NCBI RefSeq assembly: GCF_046774425.1 | Contig: NZ_CP177248.1 | Location: 558,001-622,000 of the forward strand | Direction: 5' to 3' | Source: Malacoplasma muris | Lineage (GTDB): Bacteria > Bacillota_I > Bacilli_A > Mycoplasmatales > Mycoplasmoidaceae | DNA: 64,000 nucleotides | Shown here: positions 1 to 9,476 of the stretch, one piece after another | Layout of the letters: each line of letters opens with the position of its first letter | Numbering within the stretch: position 1 is the stretch's first letter | Program-made: the position numbers and the translations under genes | Notes under the pieces: model-generated | The model's input: the letters and a program-made list of their open reading frames with translations, nothing else | Database searches by the model: none | Told to the model about the DNA's origin: nothing

Positions 1-195
1 ATTACAAGGAAATCCTAATATACAAAGACCTTTGTCAAAAAACATAGAATGAAACTGTTGTAAATCAGCATATTGTTTTGTGTTTCCACATTTACTTGCA
101 ACATTTACAATAATTAATACTTTGTTTTTATATTTTTTAAAATCAACTAAATTACCAAATATATCTTTCATTTTAAAATCATAAATATTTGACAT
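1..195 (-). CDS. Glutathione peroxidase family protein (partial, N-terminal 65 residues)
   Basis: The reverse strand encodes a protein that starts at the ATG at 195 and runs off the left edge. It contains NVASKCGNTKQYADL, matching the glutathione peroxidase signature with the catalytic Cys at residue 36 (Cys rather than selenocysteine), followed by a LGFPC segment. The family reduces hydrogen and lipid peroxides; bacterial Cys forms often use thioredoxin. Its start lies 2 bp after the stop of the upstream kinase gene, so the two are probably co-transcribed. Only the N-terminal part is visible, so completeness cannot be judged. Confidence 0.88.
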   Translation of the reverse strand, partial: MSNIYDFKMKDIFGNLVDFKKYKNKVLIIVNVASKCGNTKQYADLQQFHSMFFDKGLCILGFPCN

Positions 196-197
196 AA

Positions 198-1232
198 TTA
201 ATTCCTATTCATATTAAACTTTATTGTTTTTGTAGCATCTTTTATTTTTTTAATGGAATTTTTTTCATATCATTTAATTTTTGCAATACTAAGGTTTGTT
301 TCATTAGAAACTTCATCATAATTTTTTCTAGTCTTATATGGTCCTATACCATATAACATATTAATAATATTTAATTCAATATCATTTAATATCTCATTCA
401 TACAGTTGATGAACTTATTTGGGAAAGATGGTAATGCAGTAACTTCTCGTTCCACAATTAAATCATTAGTTTTTACAAAATTAACAATTTTATTAATTTC
501 ATGTATATTCATTTTTTCATGTAATTGTGATATTGTTTTTATCTTTTCTAAAACAATGTTTAACTTTTCATCAAGCTCTTTTGAAGCATCAATTAAAATG
601 TAATCTATTCCAAAATCTTTACAAACATTAATCATATAATCTTCATATATTTCTAAAAGTTTTTTAAAATAAGTTTTATTTTTATTGAAATTTTCAATTT
701 CAATAGTTCTATTTCTTTCAAAAATTCTTTTTTTAAATAATTCTCAAGTTCCAGTTAAAATTACATATAATTTTGGAACACCATGTTCATAAATCAATTC
801 TGTTGCAACATCTTTCCATAAGCTATCATAGTAACCAAATACACTTGGTCTTATAATGTTCTCATGTGCAAATAACCAATCTTCAAATATACTTCTATCA
901 AAAATAGTAATGTATTTGTCATTACAATTATTTTTATAATTTTCAAATCTATTTAACACAAAATATAATTGAAACACAGATCCATACAATACATTATTTG
1001 TTCTTTCATACATTTTTCCTAATAATAATGTCATTAATTGATCTTCATCATTTAACTCATAAACAACTTTTGAGTCAGTTAAATTCTCACTCAACTTTTT
1101 GGCCAATGTACTTTTTCCAAATGCAATCATTCCACCAATAACAATAGAATTGGACACTTTAATTTTTTTTAAATCAGGTTTTAATTGTCCAATTTCTGTA
1201 CTAATAATTCGCTTCTTTTTAAAAAAATTCAT
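198..1232 (-). CDS. Deoxynucleoside kinase with C-terminal sigma-region-4-like extension
   Basis: 344 residues, continuous with UGA as Trp. Residues about 28-235 form a deoxyadenosine/deoxyguanosine-kinase type domain: P-loop GGMIAFGKST (33-42) and the DRS motif at 112-114. It would phosphorylate deoxynucleosides in the cytoplasm for dNTP salvage. The ATG at 1232 is chosen because AAAGGAGAG precedes it; an upstream ATG at 1262 lacks this. Family members are usually about 210-230 residues, so roughly 100 C-terminal residues are extra. Residues about 282-332 (LNDIELNIINMLYGIG, KNYDEVSNETNLSIAKIK, YEKNSIKKIKD) resemble sigma-70 region 4, a helix-turn-helix. The kinase call is firm; a DNA-binding role for the tail is inference. 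Confidence 0.85.
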
Positions 1233-1297
1233 ATGCTCTCCTTTTGCTTGATGACAAAACAATTAATTAATTTTTTTGCCATTCTTACATTAGAAAA

Positions 1298-2227
1298 TTA
1301 ATTTTTTTTAAGTTCTACTGCAAGTAAAGATGCAACATAAGCATTATTGCACACAAGTTCAATATTTGTTAATAAACTATCACCAGATGTAATATTTGAA
1401 ATTTTAGAAAGCAAAAATGGTGTCACTTGTTTTCCAGTAATATTTGCCATTTTAGATTCATTTAATGCAATATTAATTGCATTATTAATTTTTTCAGGGT
1501 TAATTTCAAATTCAAATGGAACAGGGTTTGCAACAATCTGACCACCTTTTAGTTTAAGTGCAGTTTTCGCTTCAATTATCTTCTTAAAATCTAAAGCATT
1601 TTCAATAACATAATCTACTTTAAATCCACTATCCCTTAAATAAAAAGCTGGGAATTTTTCTGTTTGATAACCATATATTGGAACACCATGAGTTTCAAGA
1701 TATTCTAAAGTTAATCCAATATCTAATATTGATTTCACACCAGAACAAACTACAGTTACATTTGTATTACTTAATTCTAAAAGATCAGCTGAAATGTCCA
1801 TTGTTATTTGTGCTTCTCTGTGCACACCACCAATTCCACCAGTTGCAAAAACTCTAATACCAACTAAATTTGCTATCATCATTGTTGCAGCAACTGTTGT
1901 TGCTCCACTAAATTTTAATCCTAAAATAGCAGGCAAATCTTTTCTACTAACTTTTTTAATTTCACTTTTATTTTCTGGTTTAGATAAATACTCTATTTCA
2001 TGCTCTTCTAATCCAATATGAATATAACCATTAATAATAGCTATAGTAGCTGGAACAGCTTTATTGTCTCTAACAATTTTCTCAAGTCTTATTGCTGTTT
2101 GATAATTATTTGGATAAGGCATCCCATGAGAAATAATTGTTGATTCCAATGCAACTATTGGCAAATTATTTTGCAAAGCATTTTTTACTTCATTACTAAA
2201 TTTTATATATTGACTAATTTTACTCAT
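1298..2227 (-). CDS. psuG: Pseudouridine-5'-phosphate glycosidase
   Basis: 309 residues, matching the PsuG family in length. Visible features are VALESTIISHGMPYP near the N-terminus (Glu28), FATGGIGGVHR at about 127-137 and CSGVKSILDI with Lys165, equivalent to the Schiff-base lysine of known PsuG. It cleaves pseudouridine 5'-phosphate to uracil and ribose 5-phosphate. The gene starts 4 bp after the stop of the kinase psuK. Its ribosome-binding site (GGAGG) is formed by the last Lys-Gly-Gly codons of psuK, so the pair is translationally coupled. Together they salvage pseudouridine released from RNA turnover. Confidence 0.95.
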   Translation of the reverse strand: MSKISQYIKFSNEVKNALQNNLPIVALESTIISHGMPYPNNYQTAIRLEKIVRDNKAVPATIAIINGYIHIGLEEHEIEYLSKPENKSEIKKVSRKDLPAILGLKFSGATTVAATMMIANLVGIRVFATGGIGGVHREAQITMDISADLLELSNTNVTVVCSGVKSILDIGLTLEYLETHGVPIYGYQTEKFPAFYLRDSGFKVDYVIENALDFKKIIEAKTALKLKGGQIVANPVPFEFEINPEKINNAINIALNESKMANITGKQVTPFLLSKISNITSGDSLLTNIELVCNNAYVASLLAVELKKN

Positions 2228-2231
2228 ATTT

Positions 2232-3137
2232 TTATCCTCCTTTTTTTAATATTTTTTCGCTTATATTTTGCGAAGTAGAGCTATTTGATAATAGTGTATA
2301 TTTAACAATCTTTAATCCATTAATAACTTGTTCATATTTATTTAAGTCATTAATTATTCCATAAAAAATGCCACTTGCTAAAGCATCACCAGCACCACTT
2401 GCATTTATTACTTCAAAAGGTTTATTAGTTAATTTTTTAATAGTTAAATCATCATTATAATAAATACCATTACGCCCATCACTTACAAAAATATTTTTTA
2501 ATCCTTTATTTAAAAGACAATTAATTTCTTTGTAAATATTTATGTTATCTTCATTTTTATCTAACAAAGAAATTAATTCATTCTTATTAATTTTGATGCT
2601 ATGAATGTATTGTAAAACATTTTTTAGTTTTTTTACTTTAATATAACTCACACCATCAACTAAAATTTTATTTGGAAAATTAATACATAAATACTCAATA
2701 ACATCTTGTTTTAAATTAGTATCAATAATTATATAACTTGCCTTTTCTAAAATGTCTTTAAATTTTTTAATATAATCAATGTTAACAAAATCAATTGCCT
2801 TCATGTCATTAACTGCTAAAAACATATCATTGCAATTATCCAAAACATATGAATATATAGGCATAGAAGTTTTATTATTTATTTTTATTTTTTCAATTGA
2901 AACATTTTCTTTAATTAACATTTTTAGTGCTAATTTTGAAAAATAATCATCACCAATACTTGAAATAAATTCAACATCAACATTTAACCTAAATAAATTA
3001 ATAAATATGTTATAACTTACACCACCCAATGAAAAACTAATATCTCCAATATTAGATTCATTAATTTTAATATTATCCTTTATAGCATGACAAATATCTA
3101 AATTTAATCCGCCAATAATAACTATTTTTTTGTTCAT
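2232..3137 (-). CDS. psuK: Pseudouridine kinase, PfkB family
   Basis: 301 residues with PfkB-family signatures: an N-terminal IIGGLNLDI, a glycine-rich SLGGVSYNI near residues 37-45, and the C-terminal signature NASGAGDALASG with catalytic Asp251. Its position directly upstream of psuG defines the substrate as pseudouridine rather than ribose or fructose 6-phosphate. The product pseudouridine 5'-phosphate feeds psuG. The gene leads a short minus-strand operon (psuK, psuG, then the kinase and peroxidase genes after a 65 bp gap). Specificity is inferred from context. Confidence 0.88.
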   Translation of the reverse strand: MNKKIVIIGGLNLDICHAIKDNIKINESNIGDISFSLGGVSYNIFINLFRLNVDVEFISSIGDDYFSKLALKMLIKENVSIEKIKINNKTSMPIYSYVLDNCNDMFLAVNDMKAIDFVNIDYIKKFKDILEKASYIIIDTNLKQDVIEYLCINFPNKILVDGVSYIKVKKLKNVLQYIHSIKINKNELISLLDKNEDNINIYKEINCLLNKGLKNIFVSDGRNGIYYNDDLTIKKLTNKPFEVINASGAGDALASGIFYGIINDLNKYEQVINGLKIVKYTLLSNSSTSQNISEKILKKGG

Positions 3138-3293
3138 TCTTTTTCTCTAGCTTTATTATGATTTTTGTTATAACACAATAATTTATAATTATTATTTTAA
3201 ATTGACTAAAAATATAAATTAATTTTATAAATTTCCTAGATGTTTATAAGAAGTAATTATTAAAATTAAAATAGATTAGTAAAATAATAAAAA

Positions 3294-3319
3294 ATCAAAA
3301 ATAATAAATTATTTTTGAT
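3294..3319 (-). terminator. Intrinsic terminator of ymdB operon
   Basis: A perfect 12-bp inverted repeat (ATCAAAAATAAT / ATTATTTTTGAT) with a 2-nt spacer overlaps the stop codon of the metallophosphatase gene. On the minus strand a T-rich run follows it. It ends the four-gene glycosyltransferase-RDD-pcrA-ymdB operon. Confidence 0.7.
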
Positions 3320-4100
3320 AAATTAAAATATTGGTTAAATTTATTGGTTTATTAGATAAATCATCAATTTCTAATACAACAGCACTAAATTGATACTTTC
3401 CAACTTGTTCTTCCAATCTAAATCTTTCACTATTTCCCATAAACATATTGATAATACTTTCAGGTTTAGCTCCAATAATTCCATTTTTAGGACCAGTCAT
3501 ACCAACATCTGTTATATAAGCTGTATTATTGTAAATTTTAGTATCATTTGTTTGAACATGAGTATGAGTTCCAAATATAGCTGTTACTCTTCCTGCAAAA
3601 TTTAATAAAAATGCATTTTTTTCACTTGTTGTTTCACTATGAAAATCAACAATGTGAATATCAGAATTATCTTTTTCTAATAATTCTTCTAAATATAAAA
3701 AAGGATTTGTTTGTTGATCTTTAAAATGAACTGTAGAACCTAATAAATTAGTTATTCTAACTGATTTATTATTTAATAAAATAGTCTTACTCCCAACTCC
3801 AAATTTTCCAATTTCTAATTCTTTTAATATATTTGCAGGTCTAATAATATTTTTTTGTTTAGATAATATTTCAAAAATATCTTTTTTATGCCATGTATGA
3901 TTTCCCATTGTAAAAAAATCAATACCTGAAGTATTTAACTCATTATAATCTGCTCAATTTAAACCTCTACCTAAAGTAGTGTTTTCAGCATTAGCTATAA
4001 CATAATCAATGTTATAGTTTTTTTTAATATTTGATAGTTCACTGTGAATTGCATATTTTCCACATTCACCAAATATATCTCCAATAAATAAAATTTTCAT
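3309..4100 (-). CDS. ymdB: YmdB-family metallophosphatase (cyclic-nucleotide phosphodiesterase-like)
   Basis: 263 residues, matching the YmdB/DUF1385-type calcineurin-like phosphatases (B. subtilis YmdB is about the same size). Motifs in order: MKILFIGDIFG with the metal-binding Asp, NAENTTLGRGL, TMGNHTWHKKDI (the GNHxxDK-like segment), VDFHSETTSEK and FGTHTHVQTND. One UGA Trp lies at about 3955. The family binds two metals and hydrolyses 2',3'-cyclic nucleotides. The gene starts 22 bp after pcrA, the last member of a tight minus-strand operon. Actual substrate is not shown by sequence. Confidence 0.9.
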
Positions 4101-4122
4101 TTTTTTCCATTCTAACAATCAA

Positions 4123-6315
4123 TTAAGAAAGTTTTCTAATAATTGATTTATGATTTTTTAATATCGATTTTGTTCCATATGGATGTTTAAAGACAATATC
4201 TAAAACATCATTTTTTATTCCTACAATTACCCCACTTCCAAAAGTTGAGTGAATTATAGCATCACCTAAATTAAATTCTTTATCTTCTTTGTGATAAAAA
4301 TCATCATATTTAATTTTTTCAGAACTATTAAATCAGGAATTATTTTCAGTTCCAGTTATTCTTTTATATGATTCATTAATTATTTCAACATTAGGGTTAT
4401 TTTTTATTTCATAAAAAAATCTACTTGGTGTTTTGATAATTTTTGAATCTGAATTAAATGTTGCTCCATCAGAACTTGTAAGAAATAAATTCTCTTTTGC
4501 TCTTGTCATAGCAACATATGCTATTCTTCTTTCTTCACTAATATCATTTGAGTCAATTGACTTTTGTGAAGGAAAAATTCCTTCATTAAATTGAATAATA
4601 AAAACATTTTTAAATTCTAATCCTTTTGCTAAATGGACAGTCATTAAAACAACATTATTCTTTGTTTTTTCATTGCTTTCATCTAATGATGTATATAATG
4701 CTATCTCTTGTAAATATTCATTTATAGTAGAGTTTGGATTTTTAAATTCAAATTGATTAATAGCTGATTTTAATTCTATTAGATTTTCTAATCTATTTTT
4801 TTCTTCTTGGTCTATAAGCATTTGCTTATATAATGTTTTTTCTAATATGTAATCAAATAAATCCGTTAATGACTTGAATTTTCTTTCCTTAAACTCATTT
4901 ATTAAATTTTTAAATTCTATACATGCATTTTTAGTACTATTATTAATATCAATTTCATCTAAAAAATCAAATGCTTCAAAAGTAGTAATATTTTTTTTGT
5001 AAGCTAATTCTTTTAATTTTGTAAAAGTTGCTTCAGATATTTTTCTTCTTGGGGTGTTATAAATTCTAGACAAAGAAAGTTCATCATTATTACAAATTAG
5101 TTTCATATAAGCAAGAATATCTTTTACTTCTTTTCTTTGATAAAATTTAAAACCTCCAAATATAAAATAAGGTATGTTAGCCTTAATTAATTCTTGTTCT
5201 ATATTACGTGATACAAAATTACTACGATATAAAATAGCTATGTCATTATAAGTATATACATTACCATTAACAAGCATTTTTATTTTTTCTAAAACTCATC
5301 TTGATTCTCTATCTTGTGTTGAAGCATTAAAATACAATACTTTTGTTCCAGCTTTATTGTCTGTATATAACTCTTTATCAATTCTATTTCCGTTATTTTT
5401 AATCAAAGAATTTGATACATCTAATATATTTTTAGTAGAACGATAATTTTTATCTAAAATCACTGTATAAACATCTTTAAAATCTTCTACAAATTCTTTA
5501 AATATTTCTTTATAAGCACCCCTTCAAGAATAAATCATTTGATCTGGATCGCCCACAACTAGAATATTAGTTTTTTCTTTGGATAATAATTTAATTAATT
5601 CATATTGGTCATAATTAGTATCTTGAAATTCATCAACTAATATATAATCAAATTTATTTTGTCACTTCTCTAAAATATTTGGATTATTTTTAAAAATATG
5701 TAATGTGTAAATTATTAAATCATCAAAATCAAAATGATTATTTTCTTTTAAATAATTTTCATATTCTAAATAAACTCTTTCAATAACATTAGCTTTTTTA
5801 TTACCAATATCATTTTCTAAAAAATTTTTAATCTCATCTGCACAATCATTAACTGGAATTCTATTGTTTTTCAAGGCACTTACAAAATATAAACAATTTG
5901 TTGCAGATAAAATATTTTTATCAATCCCACATCTATTATAAATCTCTCTTACAATTGATAATTGATCATCTTCATCAACAATAGTAAAATTAGAATACCT
6001 ATTTGTATATTGCACTTCTTCTCTTAAAACTCTTAAACAAATACTATGAAATGTACCTATTCAATTAAATTGAAAATTATCAATAATAGAAGTTATTCTA
6101 TTTTTCATTTCTGTTGCTGCTTTATTTGTGAAAGTAAATGCTAATATCCTTTTTGGATCAAAACCTATTTCTTTAACCAAATGAACAATTCTATAAACTA
6201 ATACAGCTGTTTTTCCACTACCAGCCCCTGCTACAACTAGGGTGCTACATAAATCACTTGTGACAGCTAAAAGTTGCTTATTATTTAATTTTGACAAATA
6301 ATTATTATCACTCAT
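4123..6315 (-). CDS. pcrA: ATP-dependent DNA helicase, UvrD/PcrA type
   Basis: 730 residues when UGA is read as Trp; with the standard code it looks broken at several places, including about 4333, 5662 and 6061. It has the SF1 helicase order: Q-motif region, Walker A VVAGAGSGKT (28-36), AFTFTNKAATEMK, the HFDFDDLI region, GDPDQMIYSWRG-like residues read from about 5520-5550, and motif V/VI segments VHLAKGLEFKNVFI and EERRIAYVAMTRAKE. The length equals typical PcrA (about 720-740). It unwinds DNA in nucleotide excision and mismatch repair and removes RecA filaments. A strong GGGGGT element precedes the ATG. Confidence 0.95.
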
Positions 6316-6326
6316 GAAATTACCCC

Positions 6327-7061
6327 CTAATCTATAATTGCTTCTGGATCTATTTCGCCTGGCAATCCATACTTAATATTAATTGTTTTAGATTGTTTTA
6401 TGTTTTTATTATTATCAATATCTGTACTATTAACATCAATCATTTTTAAAACAACAGTATTACTAAAATAATCATTCAAGCTTCTTTTTTTTGATGTAAA
6501 AATAATATTTATAATTATTACTAAGGGACATAATAAACTTAGTGAAATTAATGTTGTAAAAATAGTCCCAATTACATTTGTTAATGTATCAGATTTATAT
6601 CCAATAATATTTTTTATTAATGTTGTTGCTTCATTAGGATATGTAAAACTAACAATCCCAAAAACAAGAAAAATGATTGAAGGTAATCCTCACAAAAATA
6701 ATTCTCTTTTAATCAATTCAAATAAAAATTTAAAATCTATTTTTTTATATCATTTATTTAAATAAATATTTTTTAATGAGACACTATATATTTTTATCTT
6801 AAACAAAGCAGAAAAGACTGTATAACCATTAAAAGCAAAAGGAATAACTATAAATCAAATAAAAAATAGAAAGAAAGTTAATAAAGACAACAAAAAAACT
6901 TTTCAAGAATATACTACTTCACCATCATTATAAAAAAGCGCAAAAACTAGTCCAACTACTGCACCTATAATAATTACTAAATCAAAAAATTTTGATACTA
7001 ATCTAGTTCAAGCATTTGCTAAATTATATTTTGCTTTATTACTACTCTTTAAAGCTCCCAT
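6327..7061 (-). CDS. RDD family membrane protein
   Basis: 244 residues. The N-terminal ANAWTRLVSKFFDLVIIIG matches the start of RDD domains (Arg, then Asp after the first helix). Hydrophobic segments follow near residues 27-45, 53-78, 115-140 and 160-185, then a polar cytosolic tail ending GLPGEIDPEAIID. RDD proteins are small integral membrane proteins, some linked to ion exchange, most of unknown function. The gene sits between a glycosyltransferase (8 bp upstream) and pcrA (11 bp downstream). Family assignment is reasonable; no function can be given. Confidence 0.75.
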
Positions 7062-7069
7062 TTTTAAAC

Positions 7070-8026
7070 CTATTTTAAATTCTTTCTAACATAAGAAAAA
7101 TTTCTTTTAAATTCAAGAATATATTTTGATATTAATTTTCTATTTAAAATTTCCAATTTTGGATTCTTTTTATAATTGGGATAAATTCTATCTATTAAAT
7201 CTGCAGCATTTTCAATTGCCTTAGTTACAATTTTTTCATTATTGTGATATGATGAATACATTTTTTTAACAAATTCATACAAAATACAAATTGGTATTCA
7301 TGTAAGATATGCATTAATTCTATCTTCATCATACTCATTTTTTTTCATCAATATTTCACATAACATTTCAGCAGATTCTAATATATTATACAAATTATAT
7401 TCATAACCTTTTTTAAGTTCTCTTTTTCAATTAGCTAATTGTTTATCAAGATAGAATGCATATTTATAGTTTTCTAAAACATTATAAATATAAAGTGAGT
7501 GAAAATTTTTATATTGAGCAAACTCAATTTTATTATCAATTAAAAATTTTCTTTTAAATATTTTATCTTTCAATGTTAATTTTATATTAACAATATTATC
7601 TAATTCATTATCAAATCCAGCACCAACTTCATATGGTAGATTAGTTAATGAATCATTATTACTAACCAAAAAATTAATATAGTCATATTTGTTGTTATTA
7701 GATTTGATTACATCTAATAATTCGCCAATAAAATTTGGTTCTAAAATAACCTTAGATTCTGTAAAATATACATAATCACCTTTTGCTTTATCCAATGCAA
7801 AATTATAGGTAAAAGATCTACCAAAATTTTCCATAAACTTAATTATTTTTATTCTTTTATCTTTAAACAAATCAAATTTTTCTATAATATCTGAAGCATT
7901 ATCAGAAGGGGCATCTAAAATTAAAATTAACTCAAAATTTTTGTTATCTTGTTTAAGTATACTTTCAATTGATTCATTCAAATTAAAATGTTCTTTATAA
8001 ACATGATATATTATTGAAATTTTCAT
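7070..8026 (-). CDS. Glycosyltransferase family 2 protein
   Basis: 318 residues. The first about 210 residues are a GT2 (GT-A fold) domain: KISIIYHVYKEHFNLNESIE at the N-terminus, LILILDAPSDNASD, FGRSFTYNFALDKAKGDYVYF and then TESKVILEPNF. The usual DxD is not clean; the segment after the nucleotide-binding region reads YVYFTESK. The C-terminal about 110 residues are helical and not recognised. The start at 8026 has AAGGGGAAT upstream. In mollicutes such enzymes typically build glycolipids or capsule sugars; acceptor and donor cannot be deduced. First gene of the operon ending with ymdB. Confidence 0.85.
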
Positions 8027-8233
8027 ATATTCCCCTTCCTTTTTACACATTAAATTATAATTTATAAAACAAATATAAAATGTTTTTTTATAAAAAACAA
8101 GTATTTTAAAAATACTAGTTATTTTGTTAGTTATATTAATAAAATTAATGATAAATTAATTAATTGCCAAATTATAAACCCATTCAAACAATAAATATAT
8201 TATAATTCCATATTTAATTAATGAATAAAAAAA

Positions 8234-8261
8234 TCCAAAACAAATAAAAATTTGTTTTGGA
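8234..8261. repeat. Target-site duplication (left copy) of IS30 element 1
   Basis: 28 bp, identical to 9441-9468. Each copy is a perfect 12-bp inverted repeat (TCCAAAACAAAT / ATTTGTTTTGGA) with a 4-nt loop. It is the terminator of the giant surface-protein gene, duplicated on insertion. Confidence 0.85.
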
Positions 8262-8306
8262 CCCTGAATGAAATATGAAGTGCAACATCATAATAGCACA
8301 ACTTAT

Positions 8307-8336
8307 AACTCATAGCCAATAAAATGGTTATGAGTT
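8307..8336 (-). terminator. Terminator inside the IS, after the transposase
   Basis: Inverted repeat AACTCATAGCCA / TGGTTATGAGTT (one mismatch) with a 6-nt loop. It lies within 40 bp of the transposase stop and inside the IS end. The same hairpin is present in the second copy and, degraded, near 50725-50755. Confidence 0.6.
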
Positions 8337-8340
8337 TTTA

Positions 8341-9315
8341 TTACCTTTCTATATAATGTTTATTTATTTCATAACTTGATTTAAAACCAAACATTTTTCT
8401 TGGCATGAGGTTTATCCTATTTTGTAGTCTAACTACATCATCATCTGTTAATAAATCAAAGTCTGTTCCTTTTTTATAAAATCTTCTAATAATACCATTA
8501 GCATTTTCATTGCTTCCTCTTTGAAATGAAGCATATGGTTCACAATAATAAATTTTGCAATTTAATCAATAGGCAAGGATTCCTATTTTATTAAACTCAA
8601 TTCCATTATCTATTGTGATTGTTTTTACTTTTAAATTATTTTGTTCAACTAATTTTTTAATTGTTGAATTTATTGTAAAAGAATTTTTATTTTTGACTTT
8701 AATAATATATGTCATTCTTGTAACTCTTTCTACTAGAGTTAGCAAATTACTATATCCAGCTTTTCTTTTTCCAATAATTAAATCTGCTTCAAAATGTCCA
8801 TATTCTTCTCTTTTTTCTATTTTAGAAGGTCTAGCTCAAAAAGGAAATACATATTTTTCATCAAATTTAGAAAACATACCTTTATGTCTTTTTCTTCCTT
8901 TTACATATCCTTTTCTAAGTCTATCTGATCTTTTTAATTTTCATCTATTGGATTTTATTCAATTAAAAACCTGTCTAGAACTTGGTGTTTTGACACAAGG
9001 ATAATTTTTTTTAATATAATGACAAGTTGCTTCAACTCCATGATCTATTTTTCTAAATTTATCTAAAAATAGATCTGTAAAGCTTTTGTATCTATCAAGA
9101 TAAAAAGCATGAGAATTTCATTTTCTATTTAAATATTTTTTATGAGCATTATTAGAATTATATATTCCACAAGATTCATTTCTTTTTAATTCTCTTGATA
9201 TTGTAGATCTATGTCTATTCAATTCTTTTGCAATTGAGTTTAAAGATCTTTTTTCTTGATAGAACATAAATTCAATTAATGCTCTTTCTTTTTCTGATAA
9301 ATGGTTGTATAACAT
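8341..9315 (-). CDS. IS30 family transposase (intact)
   Basis: 324 residues from the ATG at 9315, continuous to the stop with UGA Trp codons. An in-frame ATG at 9399 would give 352 residues; neither has a clear ribosome-binding site, and the recognisable domain starts at 9315. The N-terminal helix-turn-helix reads RSLNSIAKELNRHRSTISRE. The DDE catalytic core is visible as GHFEADLIIG (Asp), ITIDNGIEF (Asp) and RGSNENANG (Glu). It would cut and join the IS ends. No frameshift was found when every line was translated, so the element may be active. Confidence 0.93.
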
Positions 9316-9440
9316 AGTGGGTGTCTCGCTGTTGTGGAAAACTAAGGGCACCTTTTTCTTTTGTCCTATTTTATGTAAACAAAAAAATGAAGTGCACATA
9401 TATTTTACAATATGTGTTGCACTTCATATTTCAATGCAGC

Positions 9441-9468
9441 TCCAAAACAAATAAAAATTTGTTTTGGA
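9441..9468 (-). terminator. Terminator of the giant surface-protein gene; right copy of IS target duplication
   Basis: A perfect 12-bp hairpin lies 8 bp beyond the stop of the 9477-13154 gene. It is identical to 8234-8261 on the other side of the IS, so the IS inserted at this terminator and duplicated it. Confidence 0.8.
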
Positions 9469-9476
9469 TTAAATTA

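Larger units (their letters stand above)
8262..9440 (-). mobile_element. IS30-family insertion sequence, intact copy
   Basis: About 1,179 bp. Both ends carry inverted GAAATATGAAGTGCAACA (left from 8270, right ending 9432), with poorer matching in the outermost 8 bp. It contains one full transposase gene on the minus strand. It is flanked by 28-bp direct repeats that are themselves inverted repeats, as described for the mycoplasma element IS1630, which targets and duplicates inverted repeats. A second, damaged copy lies at 13344-14525 in opposite orientation, and an eroded remnant is at about 50470-50790. Confidence 0.9.

Noticed and set aside
4123..6315. pcrA seems split into several pseudogene fragments
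   Set aside because: All breaks are UGA codons at positions expected for Trp; the frame is otherwise continuous. The same holds for topA, secA, uvrB and fakA.
8027..8233. Possible gene remnant between the glycosyltransferase and the IS
   Set aside because: Only AT-rich sequence with a short weak hairpin near 8100; no reading frame of note.
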